Shown piece by piece: positions 1 to 7,665 of a stretch of 64,000 nucleotides of DNA. A model generated the notes under the pieces. That model did not search any database. It worked only from the letters and a program-made list of their open reading frames with translations, and was not told the DNA's origin. The first letter of the stretch is position 1. Each line of letters opens with the position of its first letter. The stretch spans positions 62,001 through 126,000 of the forward strand of contig CAZSLC010000001.1 of NCBI GenBank assembly GCA_964607675.1, written 5' to 3'. The stretch comes from CAZSLC01 sp964607675 (GTDB lineage: Bacteria; Bacteroidota; Bacteroidia; Bacteroidales; UBA932). The position numbers were made by a program, and so were the translations under genes.

Positions 1-281
1 CCACCAAGGGCAGCTGCGGCACTTTCAGAGTGTATATCCCCTTTGTATGTAGCACCAGGCTGGCGAAAATGAACTTGATCATCAATAACCCCTGGAATTA
101 ATATTTTACCTCTGCCCTCTATTACTTCATCGCATCCCTCTTCTGCCTCTCTTAAGAGATTGCTGTAATGTTGATCAGAGGCATTAAGAATCATCCCAAT
201 CTTCTCATTATCAATTAAAAGGCTACCTAAAAAAGATAGCCCTTCATTAATAATCAATATCTCTTTTATGAGTTTTTTCAT
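1..281 (-). CDS. pyrC: Dihydroorotase, N-terminal part (cut by window edge)
   Basis: The first 93 codons of a minus-strand gene are present. The reading frame is open to the window edge and contains GVIDDQVHFRQPG followed by GDIHSESAAAALGG. This is the metal-binding start of the amidohydrolase barrel in Bacteroidetes dihydroorotases, where DQVHFR replaces the more usual DxHxH. The family cyclises carbamoyl-aspartate to dihydroorotate in pyrimidine synthesis. The ATG overlaps the stop of the upstream glycosyltransferase gene in an ATGA arrangement, so the two are probably cotranscribed. The catalytic C-terminal half lies outside the window, so whether it is an active enzyme or a PyrC-like pseudo-dihydroorotase cannot be judged. 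Confidence 0.8.
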   Translation of the reverse strand, partial: MKKLIKEILIINEGLSFLGSLLIDNEKIGMILNASDQHYSNLLREAEEGCDEVIEGRGKILIPGVIDDQVHFRQPGATYKGDIHSESAAAALG

Positions 282-1003
282 CTTTTTTTTCCACCTATTT
301 TTCTCATCTTCAATGATAGCACTCCCCAAAAAGCTTCGCCGAAAATTGAACTACTCATTTTTGAAGTACCCTCTTTTCTGTCAACAAAGATAATAGGCAC
401 TTCGCCTATTTTAAAGCCTAATTTGTAGGCATTGTATTTCATCTCGATTTGAAAGCCATAGCCTTTCATATGGATATTATTTAGATCCATGCTCTCCAAC
501 AGCTCTCTTTTGTAACAAACAAATCCAGCTGTAGCATCGTATATTTTCATCCTCAATATGGTCCTTACATAGGTAGAGGCTCCATAAGAGATCAATACCC
601 TTTTTAAGGGCCAGTCCATCACAGTGATGCCGTTGCAGTAGCGAGATCCTATAGCAAGGTCATATCCATCTTTACAAGCTTCATACAACCTTTTGAGATC
701 TTCAGGATTGTGAGAAAAATCTGCATCCATCTCAAAGATATAATCATATTTTTTCTCAATTGCCCAATTGAAACCTGCCAAATAAGCAGTGCCAAGACCT
801 AATTTTCCCTCTCTTTGAATAAGATACAGGGAATCATGAAACTCTTTTTGTAAAGAGATGACTATGTTTGCTGTACCATCAGGTGAACCGTCATCAATTA
901 TAAGAATATGGAAATCATCATCAAAAGAGAATACTTTTCTGATAATCTTCTCAATATTTTCCTTCTCGTTGTAAGTAGGGATAATAACAAGCTTTTCTGC
1001 CAT
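278..1003 (-). CDS. Polyprenol-phosphate mannosyltransferase-like family 2 glycosyltransferase
   Basis: A 241-residue GT2 glycosyltransferase of the dolichol/polyprenol-phosphate mannose synthase type. Visible motifs are VIIPTYNEKENI at the N-terminus, IIDDGSPDGTA for nucleotide binding, FEMDADFSHNPE (DxD-type metal site) and AIGSRY. The protein has no C-terminal membrane anchor, like the short bacterial members. It should transfer a sugar from a nucleotide donor to polyprenyl phosphate at the inner face of the membrane. The frame stays open 52 codons further upstream, but MAEKLVIIPTYNE is where the family begins, and the promoter-like box at 1029-1036 lies upstream of it. The sugar is inferred from the family, not shown. 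Confidence 0.85.
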   Translation of the reverse strand: MAEKLVIIPTYNEKENIEKIIRKVFSFDDDFHILIIDDGSPDGTANIVISLQKEFHDSLYLIQREGKLGLGTAYLAGFNWAIEKKYDYIFEMDADFSHNPEDLKRLYEACKDGYDLAIGSRYCNGITVMDWPLKRVLISYGASTYVRTILRMKIYDATAGFVCYKRELLESMDLNNIHMKGYGFQIEMKYNAYKLGFKIGEVPIIFVDRKEGTSKMSSSIFGEAFWGVLSLKMRKIGGKKR

Positions 1004-1028
1004 ACACTTTATTTGAAAGTCAGTGCCC

Positions 1029-1036
1029 CAAAGGTA
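1029..1036 (-). promoter_or_regulatory. Bacteroidetes -7 promoter box (TACCTTTG)
   Basis: Read on the minus strand this is TACCTTTG, an exact match to the Bacteroidetes TAnnTTTG element, 25 nt upstream of the glycosyltransferase ATG. No clear TTTG upstream element is seen at the expected distance. It supports the shorter start of that gene. Confidence 0.5.
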
Positions 1037-1076
1037 GAAAAAATTATTATCTTCGTAAATTATTATATAACCTAAA

Positions 1077-2165
1077 ATGAAAAAAATATTATCAATACTA
1101 ATATTTGCAACTCTATTTTCTCCATTTGTGATGGGACAAAAGTTTTTATGGGATGTCAACTATAGGATGAATTTTGATAATAGAGAATACTCTACCATGC
1201 AGACAACAAATAAGTCGCAAACTTTATTTGGAGCATTTTTAACACCTCAAATTGGATTTGGTATTGGAGACCACTCTGTGATGTTTGGGGGCAATCTACT
1301 TAGAAACTTTGGGCAACAACAGCCAAAATATCATGGTGACTTGATGCTATATTACAATTATAATTCTGAGAGATTCAAAGCAAATGTTGGTTCTTTTCCA
1401 TCTCACAAATTAATTGGAGGGTATTCAACTGCTTTTTTTAGTGATGATATTCTCTATTATGATACATCTATAGAAGGAATACAACTCCAATATTGGGGTA
1501 AAAGGGGCTTTTTCGAGTTAGTCCTTGATTGGCTTAGTATGAAGGATGGTGATGCCAAAGAGATTTTTGCAATATATTCTGCAACAAGATGGAATTTTGA
1601 TTGGTTCTTCCTCGGTTACAATGCCGACTTAGGTCACTATGTTGGAAATGGTGGAGTTGTCAACGTGGTTGACAATTATCTCGTCTATCCATTTATCGGT
1701 TTAGATCTCTCTAAAACCATCAATTTTGAGAAGGCTGAGTTAAAGTTAGGATGGATGCAGTCGGTGCAAAGAGATAGATATTATGTTGGAGACTTTGTCT
1801 ATCCTAATGGAGCTATGATTGAGTTAGGATTAGAGAAGTGGAATATAGGCATAAATAATTCTTTTTACTATGGGGATAATTTGATGCCTTACTACTATAA
1901 CACTGATTATTACGGAGACCAATATGGCAGTTGGGTCTATCACGGAGAACTTTTTTACCATACAGATTCTAAAATCTATGATAAACTTGAAGTCTATTGG
2001 AGGCCATTTAAAAACGATTATTTCAATCTTGACATTACCTTACGCTTCCACTTCGATGGTGTAGGTAACATGGGTTCCCAACAATTGGCAAAAGTCTCCT
2101 TGAATCTTAATAATTTTACTCTGAATAAACTAAAGTCCAAACTTAAAAAAAATAACGACAAATAA
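1077..2165 (+). CDS. Predicted outer-membrane beta-barrel protein, unknown function
   Basis: A 362-residue protein with a clear Sec signal peptide (MKKILSILIFATLFSPFVMG, cleavage before QKFLW). The rest is rich in alternating aromatic and polar residues (many Tyr, Trp, Phe) typical of outer-membrane beta strands, for example LMLYYNYNSERFKANVG and LEVYWRPFKNDYFNLDITL. I do not recognise a named family. It is first in a close-packed run with an exported asparaginase-like lipoprotein (2 nt gap), a symporter, an amidase and a nucleotidase, which suggests a role in bringing peptides, amides or nucleotides through the outer membrane. That role is inference. A weak TATCTTCG box lies just upstream. 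Confidence 0.6.
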   Translation: MKKILSILIFATLFSPFVMGQKFLWDVNYRMNFDNREYSTMQTTNKSQTLFGAFLTPQIGFGIGDHSVMFGGNLLRNFGQQQPKYHGDLMLYYNYNSERFKANVGSFPSHKLIGGYSTAFFSDDILYYDTSIEGIQLQYWGKRGFFELVLDWLSMKDGDAKEIFAIYSATRWNFDWFFLGYNADLGHYVGNGGVVNVVDNYLVYPFIGLDLSKTINFEKAELKLGWMQSVQRDRYYVGDFVYPNGAMIELGLEKWNIGINNSFYYGDNLMPYYYNTDYYGDQYGSWVYHGELFYHTDSKIYDKLEVYWRPFKNDYFNLDITLRFHFDGVGNMGSQQLAKVSLNLNNFTLNKLKSKLKKNNDK

Positions 2166-2167
2166 TT

Positions 2168-3202
2168 ATGAATAAATTTTATTTTTCAACCTTATCTTTA
2201 ATTCTCCTTGTTGCTGCTTCTTTTATTTTATGCAGTTGCGGAGTTAAAACAAGCAAAGCTGCAATTCATCAACAAAAAGAGTGGGCACTCGTCCTTCATG
2301 GAGGTGCTGGTGGAAAACGACAGGTAGATCAAAATGGTAATAAATTACCTGTAAATATGTCTAAAGAGAGTAGGGACCTAAAAAATAAACATCTTCAGGA
2401 GGCAGCTCTCATAGGACAAAAAATCCTTGAAAATGGTGGCTCTGCCCTCGATGCAGTGCAGGCAGTGGTTGTTTATCTCGAAGATTGCCCTATTTTCAAT
2501 GCAGGAAAAGGTGCAGTAATGAATTCTGAAGGGGTACATGAATTGGATGCTGCAATAATGGATGGTTCTACTTTGAATGCAGGTGCAATAGCTGGGGTAA
2601 AAGATGTGAAAAATCCTATAAAGGCTGCAAGGCTTGTTATGGAACATTCACCTCATGTTCTTCTAATTGGGGAGGGTGCATCTTCATTTGCAAAGGAAGA
2701 AGGGGTTGAAATAGTGGAGAATGCTTATTTCTCGACAGAAAGAAGTGCAAAAGAATTAGAAAGAATAAAGGCAAAAAAGGTTGGAAAACCAATGGGTACA
2801 GTGGGGTGTGTTGCCCTTGATAAAAATGGCAATCTTGCGGCTGCCACATCAACAGGAGGTATGAGTGGAAAAAGCTGGGGGAGAGTGGGAGATGTCCCTA
2901 TTATCGGAGCAGGCACCTATGCTAACAATGAAAGTGTAGCAGTTTCAGGTACAGGACACGGAGAGTTGTGGATAAGGGCCGTTGTAGGGCACGAAATATC
3001 ATCTTTGTACAAGTATAAAAATATGTCATTGCAAGATGCAGCTCATGAGGTTATCTGGAATCAAATAGATAAAATGAAAGGTTCAGGTGGTGGTGTAATA
3101 TGTATTGATAAATATGGTCAAATAATTATGGATTTCAATACTGCCATAATGAATAGAGCTTGGGTTTCATCTGGAGAACCAATCCAATCGGCAATTGATT
3201 AA
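2168..3202 (+). CDS. Isoaspartyl peptidase / L-asparaginase, exported lipoprotein (Ntn hydrolase)
   Basis: A 344-residue type 2 asparaginase/isoaspartyl dipeptidase. The nucleophile motif GTVGCVALD begins at about residue 210, so self-cleavage before Thr211 should give the alpha and beta chains. TSTGGMSGKSWGRVGD and GTGHGE form the substrate site. The N-terminus carries a hydrophobic segment ending in LCSC, a lipoprotein signal with Cys24 as the probable lipidated residue, so it acts in the periplasm or on the outer membrane. It releases aspartate from isoaspartyl peptides or asparagine. The following gene is a dicarboxylate/amino-acid symporter that could import the product. The preference between asparagine and isoaspartyl peptides cannot be read from sequence. 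Confidence 0.88.
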   Translation: MNKFYFSTLSLILLVAASFILCSCGVKTSKAAIHQQKEWALVLHGGAGGKRQVDQNGNKLPVNMSKESRDLKNKHLQEAALIGQKILENGGSALDAVQAVVVYLEDCPIFNAGKGAVMNSEGVHELDAAIMDGSTLNAGAIAGVKDVKNPIKAARLVMEHSPHVLLIGEGASSFAKEEGVEIVENAYFSTERSAKELERIKAKKVGKPMGTVGCVALDKNGNLAAATSTGGMSGKSWGRVGDVPIIGAGTYANNESVAVSGTGHGELWIRAVVGHEISSLYKYKNMSLQDAAHEVIWNQIDKMKGSGGGVICIDKYGQIIMDFNTAIMNRAWVSSGEPIQSAID

Positions 3203-3213
3203 TATGTTTCGTT

Positions 3214-4383
3214 ATGAAGTCTTTTAAAATACCTCTTCTCGCCAAAATTGTAGTAGCAATTATTCTTGGTTGGTTACTTTCACTTTTTTCACCAGAATGG
3301 TTGGGGAGAATATTTGTCACTTTCAATTCTATATTTGGTAATTTACTCTCGTTTATTATCCCGTTACTAATTATTGGATTAGTGGCTCCTGGTATAGCCG
3401 AACTTGGAAAAGGGGCAGGAAGACTCCTTGCAATCACAGCTGCTATTGCCTATTTATCCACTATAGTGGCGGGGACGTTTTCATATTTTTCATGTTCATT
3501 GACATACCCTCACTTTATTGAAAAGAGTAATATGTTATTGGAACTTGATAAATCAATAGGGGTTGATATAGTGCCTTATTTTACTATTAGTATGCCCCCT
3601 ATTATGGATGTAATGGCAGCCCTAATAATTTCATTTTTACTTGGAATTGGCCTTGCCTATGTCAATGGAGGTACTTTTAAAAGTGTTTTAATGGAATTTA
3701 GAGAGGTTATTGTCCTTTTTATTAAAAATATCATTATTCCGTTTTTACCACTTTATATTTTTGGTATCTTTTTAGAAATAGGTATAGAGGGTAAGTTTGC
3801 AATGATGATGGAACTCTTTTTGAAGGTGATTATCATTATCTTTATTCTTCATGTTTTATTGCTACTATTCCAATTTTTGGTAGCTGGAGCTATCTCTAAG
3901 AAGAATCCATTTAAAGCCCTTGTGACCATGCTACCTGCCTATTTTACCGCCTTGGGTACTCAATCATCAGCTGCAACCATCCCTGTTACATTAGAACAAT
4001 GTAAAAAAAATGGTGTGGATCCTGATATAGCAGATTTCACAGTCCCATTATGCGCTACTATTCACCTTGCTGGAAGTACATTGAAAATCGTTGCTTGTGC
4101 CTATGCTATTTCCTATATGTTGGGTACTCCAACAGATTTTGGCACTTACTTTGGTTTCATTTTGATGCTTGGTGTAACGATGGTGGCTGCTCCCGGTGTT
4201 CCTGGTGGTGCTATTATGGCAGCATTAGGGGTTATTGCCTCTATGCTTGCTTTTGATGCCAATATGCAGGCTATTATGATTGCCCTTTATATAACCATGG
4301 ATAGTTTTGGCACAGCTTGTAATGTGACTGGTGATGGTGCCATTGCCCTTATTGTTGATAGAATAAATAAAAAAAATAGATGA
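3214..4383 (+). CDS. Dicarboxylate/amino-acid:cation symporter (DAACS family)
   Basis: A 389-residue integral membrane protein of the GltP/SdcS type. It shows the N-terminal LLAKIVVAIILG helix, the serine-rich hairpin GTQSSAATIPVT near residue 250, and the C-terminal motifs GVPGGAIMAA and DSFGTACNVTGDGA that form the substrate and sodium sites. It imports glutamate, aspartate or C4-dicarboxylates with Na+ or H+. It lies 11 nt after the asparaginase gene and overlaps the omega-amidase gene in ATGA, so translation is likely coupled. This fits uptake of the aspartate or glutamate released outside. Exact substrate and coupling ion are unknown. Confidence 0.88.
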   Translation: MKSFKIPLLAKIVVAIILGWLLSLFSPEWLGRIFVTFNSIFGNLLSFIIPLLIIGLVAPGIAELGKGAGRLLAITAAIAYLSTIVAGTFSYFSCSLTYPHFIEKSNMLLELDKSIGVDIVPYFTISMPPIMDVMAALIISFLLGIGLAYVNGGTFKSVLMEFREVIVLFIKNIIIPFLPLYIFGIFLEIGIEGKFAMMMELFLKVIIIIFILHVLLLLFQFLVAGAISKKNPFKALVTMLPAYFTALGTQSSAATIPVTLEQCKKNGVDPDIADFTVPLCATIHLAGSTLKIVACAYAISYMLGTPTDFGTYFGFILMLGVTMVAAPGVPGGAIMAALGVIASMLAFDANMQAIMIALYITMDSFGTACNVTGDGAIALIVDRINKKNR

Positions 4384-5165
4384 ATTCACCACTCTTCATC
4401 AACATCTGCCAAACATCTATTATTTGGGAATCTCCTACTCTTAATTGTGAGAGATATACTAAAGTGTTAGATGTGTATTATGAAAGATATGGTAAAAAAG
4501 AGAGTGATGAAATAGTTGTATTTCCCGAATTTTTTACCACAGGATTTACCTTGAACAAAAATATAGCAGAAGAAAAATATGGTTTCTCTTTCCAATGGAT
4601 GGTAAAAAATGCCGAGAAATATGGAATTGCCATAGTAGGGTCAATCCCAACGATAGAAAATGGCTGCATTTTTAATAGGTTATACTTTGTTACCCCAAGT
4701 GGAGAGTCATTTTATTATGATAAGAGACATCTTTTTAGTGTCGGCGATGAGAATAAAACATACACAAAAGGGAGTGAAAAGAGAATTATAAATTATCATT
4801 CGTGGAATATCGCCCTTAATACCTGTTATGATTTAAGATTCCCTATGTGGGAGAGAAATATTGATCTTCAGTATGATGTGATGTTAATTGTAGCATCATG
4901 GCCAGCCTCAAGAATTGGTGTTACAGAACATCTTTTAAAAGCAAGAGCTATTGAGAATCTATCATATTATTTGTTTGCAAACAGAGTTGGGGAGGATCCT
5001 TCCAATACCTATGACGGACACTCTCTAATTGTGGATTATAAAGGAAATAGTATTGGACGTGAAATATTGTTAGATAATAATACTTCTTTCATTGGAAGTA
5101 AGATTGTTAAAGACAATTTATGTGATTTTAGAATTAAATTCCCAGTTTGGAGAGATTGGGATTAA
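4380..5165 (+). CDS. Nitrilase-family omega-amidase (YafV-like)
   Basis: A 261-residue carbon-nitrogen hydrolase with the catalytic triad in the usual order: Glu in VFPEFFTTGF, Lys in YDKRHLFSVG and Cys in NTCYDLRFPMWER. The sequence around the Cys and the RHLFS motif match the YafV/Nit2 omega-amidase group, which hydrolyses 2-oxoglutaramate and 2-oxosuccinamate to release ammonia. This is a cytoplasmic repair or salvage reaction following glutamine or asparagine transamination. The start is fixed by the ATGA overlap with the symporter stop. Its neighbours (asparaginase, amino-acid symporter) fit amide nitrogen metabolism. Confidence 0.87.
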   Translation: MNSPLFINICQTSIIWESPTLNCERYTKVLDVYYERYGKKESDEIVVFPEFFTTGFTLNKNIAEEKYGFSFQWMVKNAEKYGIAIVGSIPTIENGCIFNRLYFVTPSGESFYYDKRHLFSVGDENKTYTKGSEKRIINYHSWNIALNTCYDLRFPMWERNIDLQYDVMLIVASWPASRIGVTEHLLKARAIENLSYYLFANRVGEDPSNTYDGHSLIVDYKGNSIGREILLDNNTSFIGSKIVKDNLCDFRIKFPVWRDWD

Positions 5166-5175
5166 GAATATTTCT

Positions 5176-6792
5176 ATGAATTATTTAAAATATTTATTGG
5201 TTTTATTAGTACTTAGTACATTTTCACTTTACGCAAATAGCGATAAAGAAATAGTTCATATTGAATTATTTTCAATTGGAGATATCCATGGGAAGGTTTT
5301 TTCTAATGGATATACAGATACTAATAATATTCGTCCATCAATGGAAAATATTTCATTGATGATTAAAGAAAAAAGGGAAAAATATGGGGATAATTCTGTA
5401 TTCTTAATAGGTCTTGGGGATGTTCTACAGGGAGATATTTCAATGTGTTACTATAATTCTCTTGTTTCTTCCTCTAACTCTCTTCATATTATTTCAGATG
5501 TTATTAACTATCTAAATTATGATGCTTTATTGATAGGGAATCATGATATAGAAGCATCGTATAAAGTCTATAATAGAATAGCAGAATCCATTAATATACC
5601 CTATTTGGCTGCAAACATGTATAATAAATCTTCTGGAAAACCCTATTTTGATGAGTATCAAATATCATATAAAAACGGTATAAAAATAGCAACGATTGGA
5701 ATGACTAATCCCAATACAGAGGATTGGCTATTGCCTTCGAAAATAAAAAATATAGAATTTAAATATATCTATCCAGTGGCTGACTCGTTGTTGAAAATGA
5801 TAAAGGCCATAGAAAATCCAGATATAACCATATTGGCAATCCATGAAGGGACAGAAACATTCCTTGAAATGGCACATAATCTCAAAGGAATAGATATTGT
5901 GTGTACTTCTCATGATCACAAACCTTATGTTAATAATTATTATTGCGAGAATGATTCAATTTTGATTATTAATTCAGGTGCCAACTGCGAAAACTTAGCA
6001 AATGTATCAATTGATTTGGTAAAAGAAAATGGTAAAATAGTGGATAAAAAAATCAAAGGACAATTGTTGAAAGTAGTTCCCGATAATATAGATGAAGAAT
6101 ATAGAGAGTATTTTACTGATTACTACAACCTTGTAAGAGAATACGCAACAAAACCGATAGGAAGTATTGACTTTACGGTTGATTATGAAGATGGATTTAG
6201 TGAAGGTTCTTCCCTTTATTTATATCTATCTTTAATCAATTCAGCTATGTTGTCAACTACCAATGCAGATATTTCGTTTGCTGCACCATTAAAGAAAAGA
6301 GGCGTTATTGAGGCTGGTAGGATAACCAATGAAAATGTTTTTGAACTATACCAATATGAAAATGATGCTGTTGTAATAAATATGACGGGGGCTGAGGTGA
6401 AGAATTATATGGAAGAGGTATATGAGGAATGTATTAAAGATGATTATTATTATTACAATTACGATGTAGTAGGTGGGATGATATACAATGTATATAAAAA
6501 CAAACCATATGGGGAGAGAGTGGAGATTTTCTCATTTGGAGATGGAGCACCGTTTGATTTATGTACTACATATAAAGTGGCAACTACATCGTATCGAATT
6601 TCAGGTGGCGGATATTTGCTCTCCTCTCTTGGAATTAGTAAAAAAGAGTTGCTCGATACACGAGAAGTGCAAATATTCGATCAGGTACGTCACTTGCTCA
6701 AATTATATATAAGTGAATTACCACAAAATGCTATTAAAAAGAAAATATTACTTAACGACAAAAAGTTAGGCAAATGGAATTTTGTGGAATAA
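5176..6792 (+). CDS. Secreted 5'-nucleotidase / UshA-like metallophosphoesterase
   Basis: A 538-residue protein with a signal peptide (first ~20 residues, ending SLYA) and the two-domain 5'-nucleotidase layout. The metallophosphoesterase domain shows GDIHGK (Asp36, His38), GLGDVLQGD (Asp82), GNHD (Asn122-His123), AIHEG and SHDHK. The C-terminal domain has the substrate-loop sequences typical of UshA (GDGAPFDL, SYRISGGGYLL). It would dephosphorylate nucleotides or related esters outside the inner membrane. The frame is open 28 codons upstream into the amidase gene, but MNYLKYLLVLLVL starts the signal peptide. It ends the 1077-6792 run. Substrate specificity is not defined. Confidence 0.85.
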   Translation: MNYLKYLLVLLVLSTFSLYANSDKEIVHIELFSIGDIHGKVFSNGYTDTNNIRPSMENISLMIKEKREKYGDNSVFLIGLGDVLQGDISMCYYNSLVSSSNSLHIISDVINYLNYDALLIGNHDIEASYKVYNRIAESINIPYLAANMYNKSSGKPYFDEYQISYKNGIKIATIGMTNPNTEDWLLPSKIKNIEFKYIYPVADSLLKMIKAIENPDITILAIHEGTETFLEMAHNLKGIDIVCTSHDHKPYVNNYYCENDSILIINSGANCENLANVSIDLVKENGKIVDKKIKGQLLKVVPDNIDEEYREYFTDYYNLVREYATKPIGSIDFTVDYEDGFSEGSSLYLYLSLINSAMLSTTNADISFAAPLKKRGVIEAGRITNENVFELYQYENDAVVINMTGAEVKNYMEEVYEECIKDDYYYYNYDVVGGMIYNVYKNKPYGERVEIFSFGDGAPFDLCTTYKVATTSYRISGGGYLLSSLGISKKELLDTREVQIFDQVRHLLKLYISELPQNAIKKKILLNDKKLGKWNFVE

Positions 6793-6811
6793 AAACTCTT
6801 TTCTATCTTTG
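6781..6811 (+). promoter_or_regulatory. Promoter with TTTG-N19-TATCTTTG
   Basis: TTTG at 6781-6784 and TATCTTTG at 6804-6811 are separated by 19 nt, a full match to the Bacteroidetes housekeeping promoter pattern. It overlaps the end of the nucleotidase gene and lies 22 nt before the ATG of the coiled-coil gene, so it probably drives the coiled-coil/zapA/6S RNA transcript. Confidence 0.7.
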
Positions 6812-6833
6812 TGAAGATATGTAAGGTGTTAAA

Positions 6834-7127
6834 ATGGAGGATGATTATAAAGTTGTCTTGAAAGGATTAAAAAGTAAAATTGAGTTGATTATTTCGAAGT
6901 ACGAATCTTCTCAAGCTGCTAATGCTATATTGTCTGAAAGACTTGCACTTTGCAAACAAAATTTTGAAAATAGTAATAACAAAGTTAAAGAATTAGAACA
7001 AAAAATAGATAACTTACAGATGATAGAAGCATTCAAATCCTCTGCAGAGGATGTGAAAGATGCAAAATGTAATATAAGTAAGTTGATAAAAGAGATCGAT
7101 AAGTGTTTGGCTTTATTAAATGATTGA
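6834..7127 (+). CDS. Small coiled-coil protein upstream of zapA
   Basis: A 97-residue protein that is almost entirely predicted helix with heptad-like spacing (ILSERLALCKQNFENSNN, VKELEQKIDNL) and no signal or membrane segment. I recognise no named family with certainty. Its stop overlaps the start of zapA (the zapA ATG at 7120 precedes this gene's TGA at 7125), so the two are translationally coupled. Size, coiled-coil character and position make it a candidate ZapB-like partner of ZapA in Z-ring organisation, but there is no sequence proof. It has its own good promoter. Confidence 0.65.
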   Translation: MEDDYKVVLKGLKSKIELIISKYESSQAANAILSERLALCKQNFENSNNKVKELEQKIDNLQMIEAFKSSAEDVKDAKCNISKLIKEIDKCLALLND

Positions 7128-7428
7128 AATGGAAAAAGCAAAGCAGTCTATTCAAGTAAACATAGCAGGGAGAAATTATCCTTTTACAATAAATCCCGAA
7201 GAGGAAGAGGAGGTTATACGTCTTGCTGTTAAAAGGATTTCTGAGAGGGTAGATACCTTTACTCGAAAGTATGCTATTAAGGATGCCCAAGATGCATTGG
7301 CTATCATTGGATTTCAATTTGTCGTTCAACTAATCAATGAAGAACGAAAGAATAAAGTAGGTGCAATTGTTGATGATTTACATTCTCTTGATGATCAGCT
7401 TGATGAATATTTAAAGAGTTGCCGTTAG
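7120..7428 (+). CDS. zapA: Cell division protein ZapA
   Basis: A 102-residue ZapA with the N-terminal globular signature (IQVNIAGRNYPFTINPEEEE, IRLAVKRISERV) followed by a C-terminal helical region. ZapA binds FtsZ and bundles filaments at mid-cell. Translation may begin at 7120 (MIEMEKAK) or at the ATG at 7129 (MEKAKQS); both fit and no Shine-Dalgarno sequence helps. It is coupled to the upstream coiled-coil gene and followed directly by a probable 6S RNA and then rny. Confidence 0.85.
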   Translation: MIEMEKAKQSIQVNIAGRNYPFTINPEEEEEVIRLAVKRISERVDTFTRKYAIKDAQDALAIIGFQFVVQLINEERKNKVGAIVDDLHSLDDQLDEYLKSCR

Positions 7429-7429
7429 G

Positions 7430-7580
7430 ACACTCTTTGCTAAAATCAACACAGTTATAATACCGAGCATACTCGATGGATAAAAACAGGCCTGGGTTAC
7501 CCTTCGGGGGATTTCACTCTTTTAGAGTAGAGACGTTGGAAGTTTGATTCCTAAATCGGAGCTCAAATCTTAATTTTTAA
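7430..7580 (+). ncRNA. ssrS: Probable 6S RNA
   Basis: The 237-nt gap between zapA and rny has no ORF but holds a structured, relatively GC-rich segment. It contains CCGAGCATACTCGATGG and GGGTTACCCTTCGGGGG, which resemble conserved pieces of 6S RNA. There is a CCC-TTCG-GGG tetraloop hairpin, a second hairpin ACTCT-TTT-AGAGT, and distant arms that can pair (AATCAA 7444-7449 with TTGATT 7543-7548; TTAGG 7425-7429 with CCTAA 7549-7553). 6S RNA mimics an open promoter and sequesters RNA polymerase in stationary phase. The neighbourhood after zapA matches the known 6S context in other bacteria. Ends are approximate and need a covariance-model check. Confidence 0.62.
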
Positions 7581-7665
7581 GGTTTTATGATAAACAGTGT
7601 ACTAACGGCTTTTTTTATCTGTTTTATCTTTTTTGTTGTAGTTCATTATCTAATACAACTAATTA

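Noticed and set aside
1004..1159. 52-codon N-terminal extension of the glycosyltransferase
   Set aside because: The extension contains the promoter box and the divergent gene's start, and the family begins at MAEKLVIIPTYNE.
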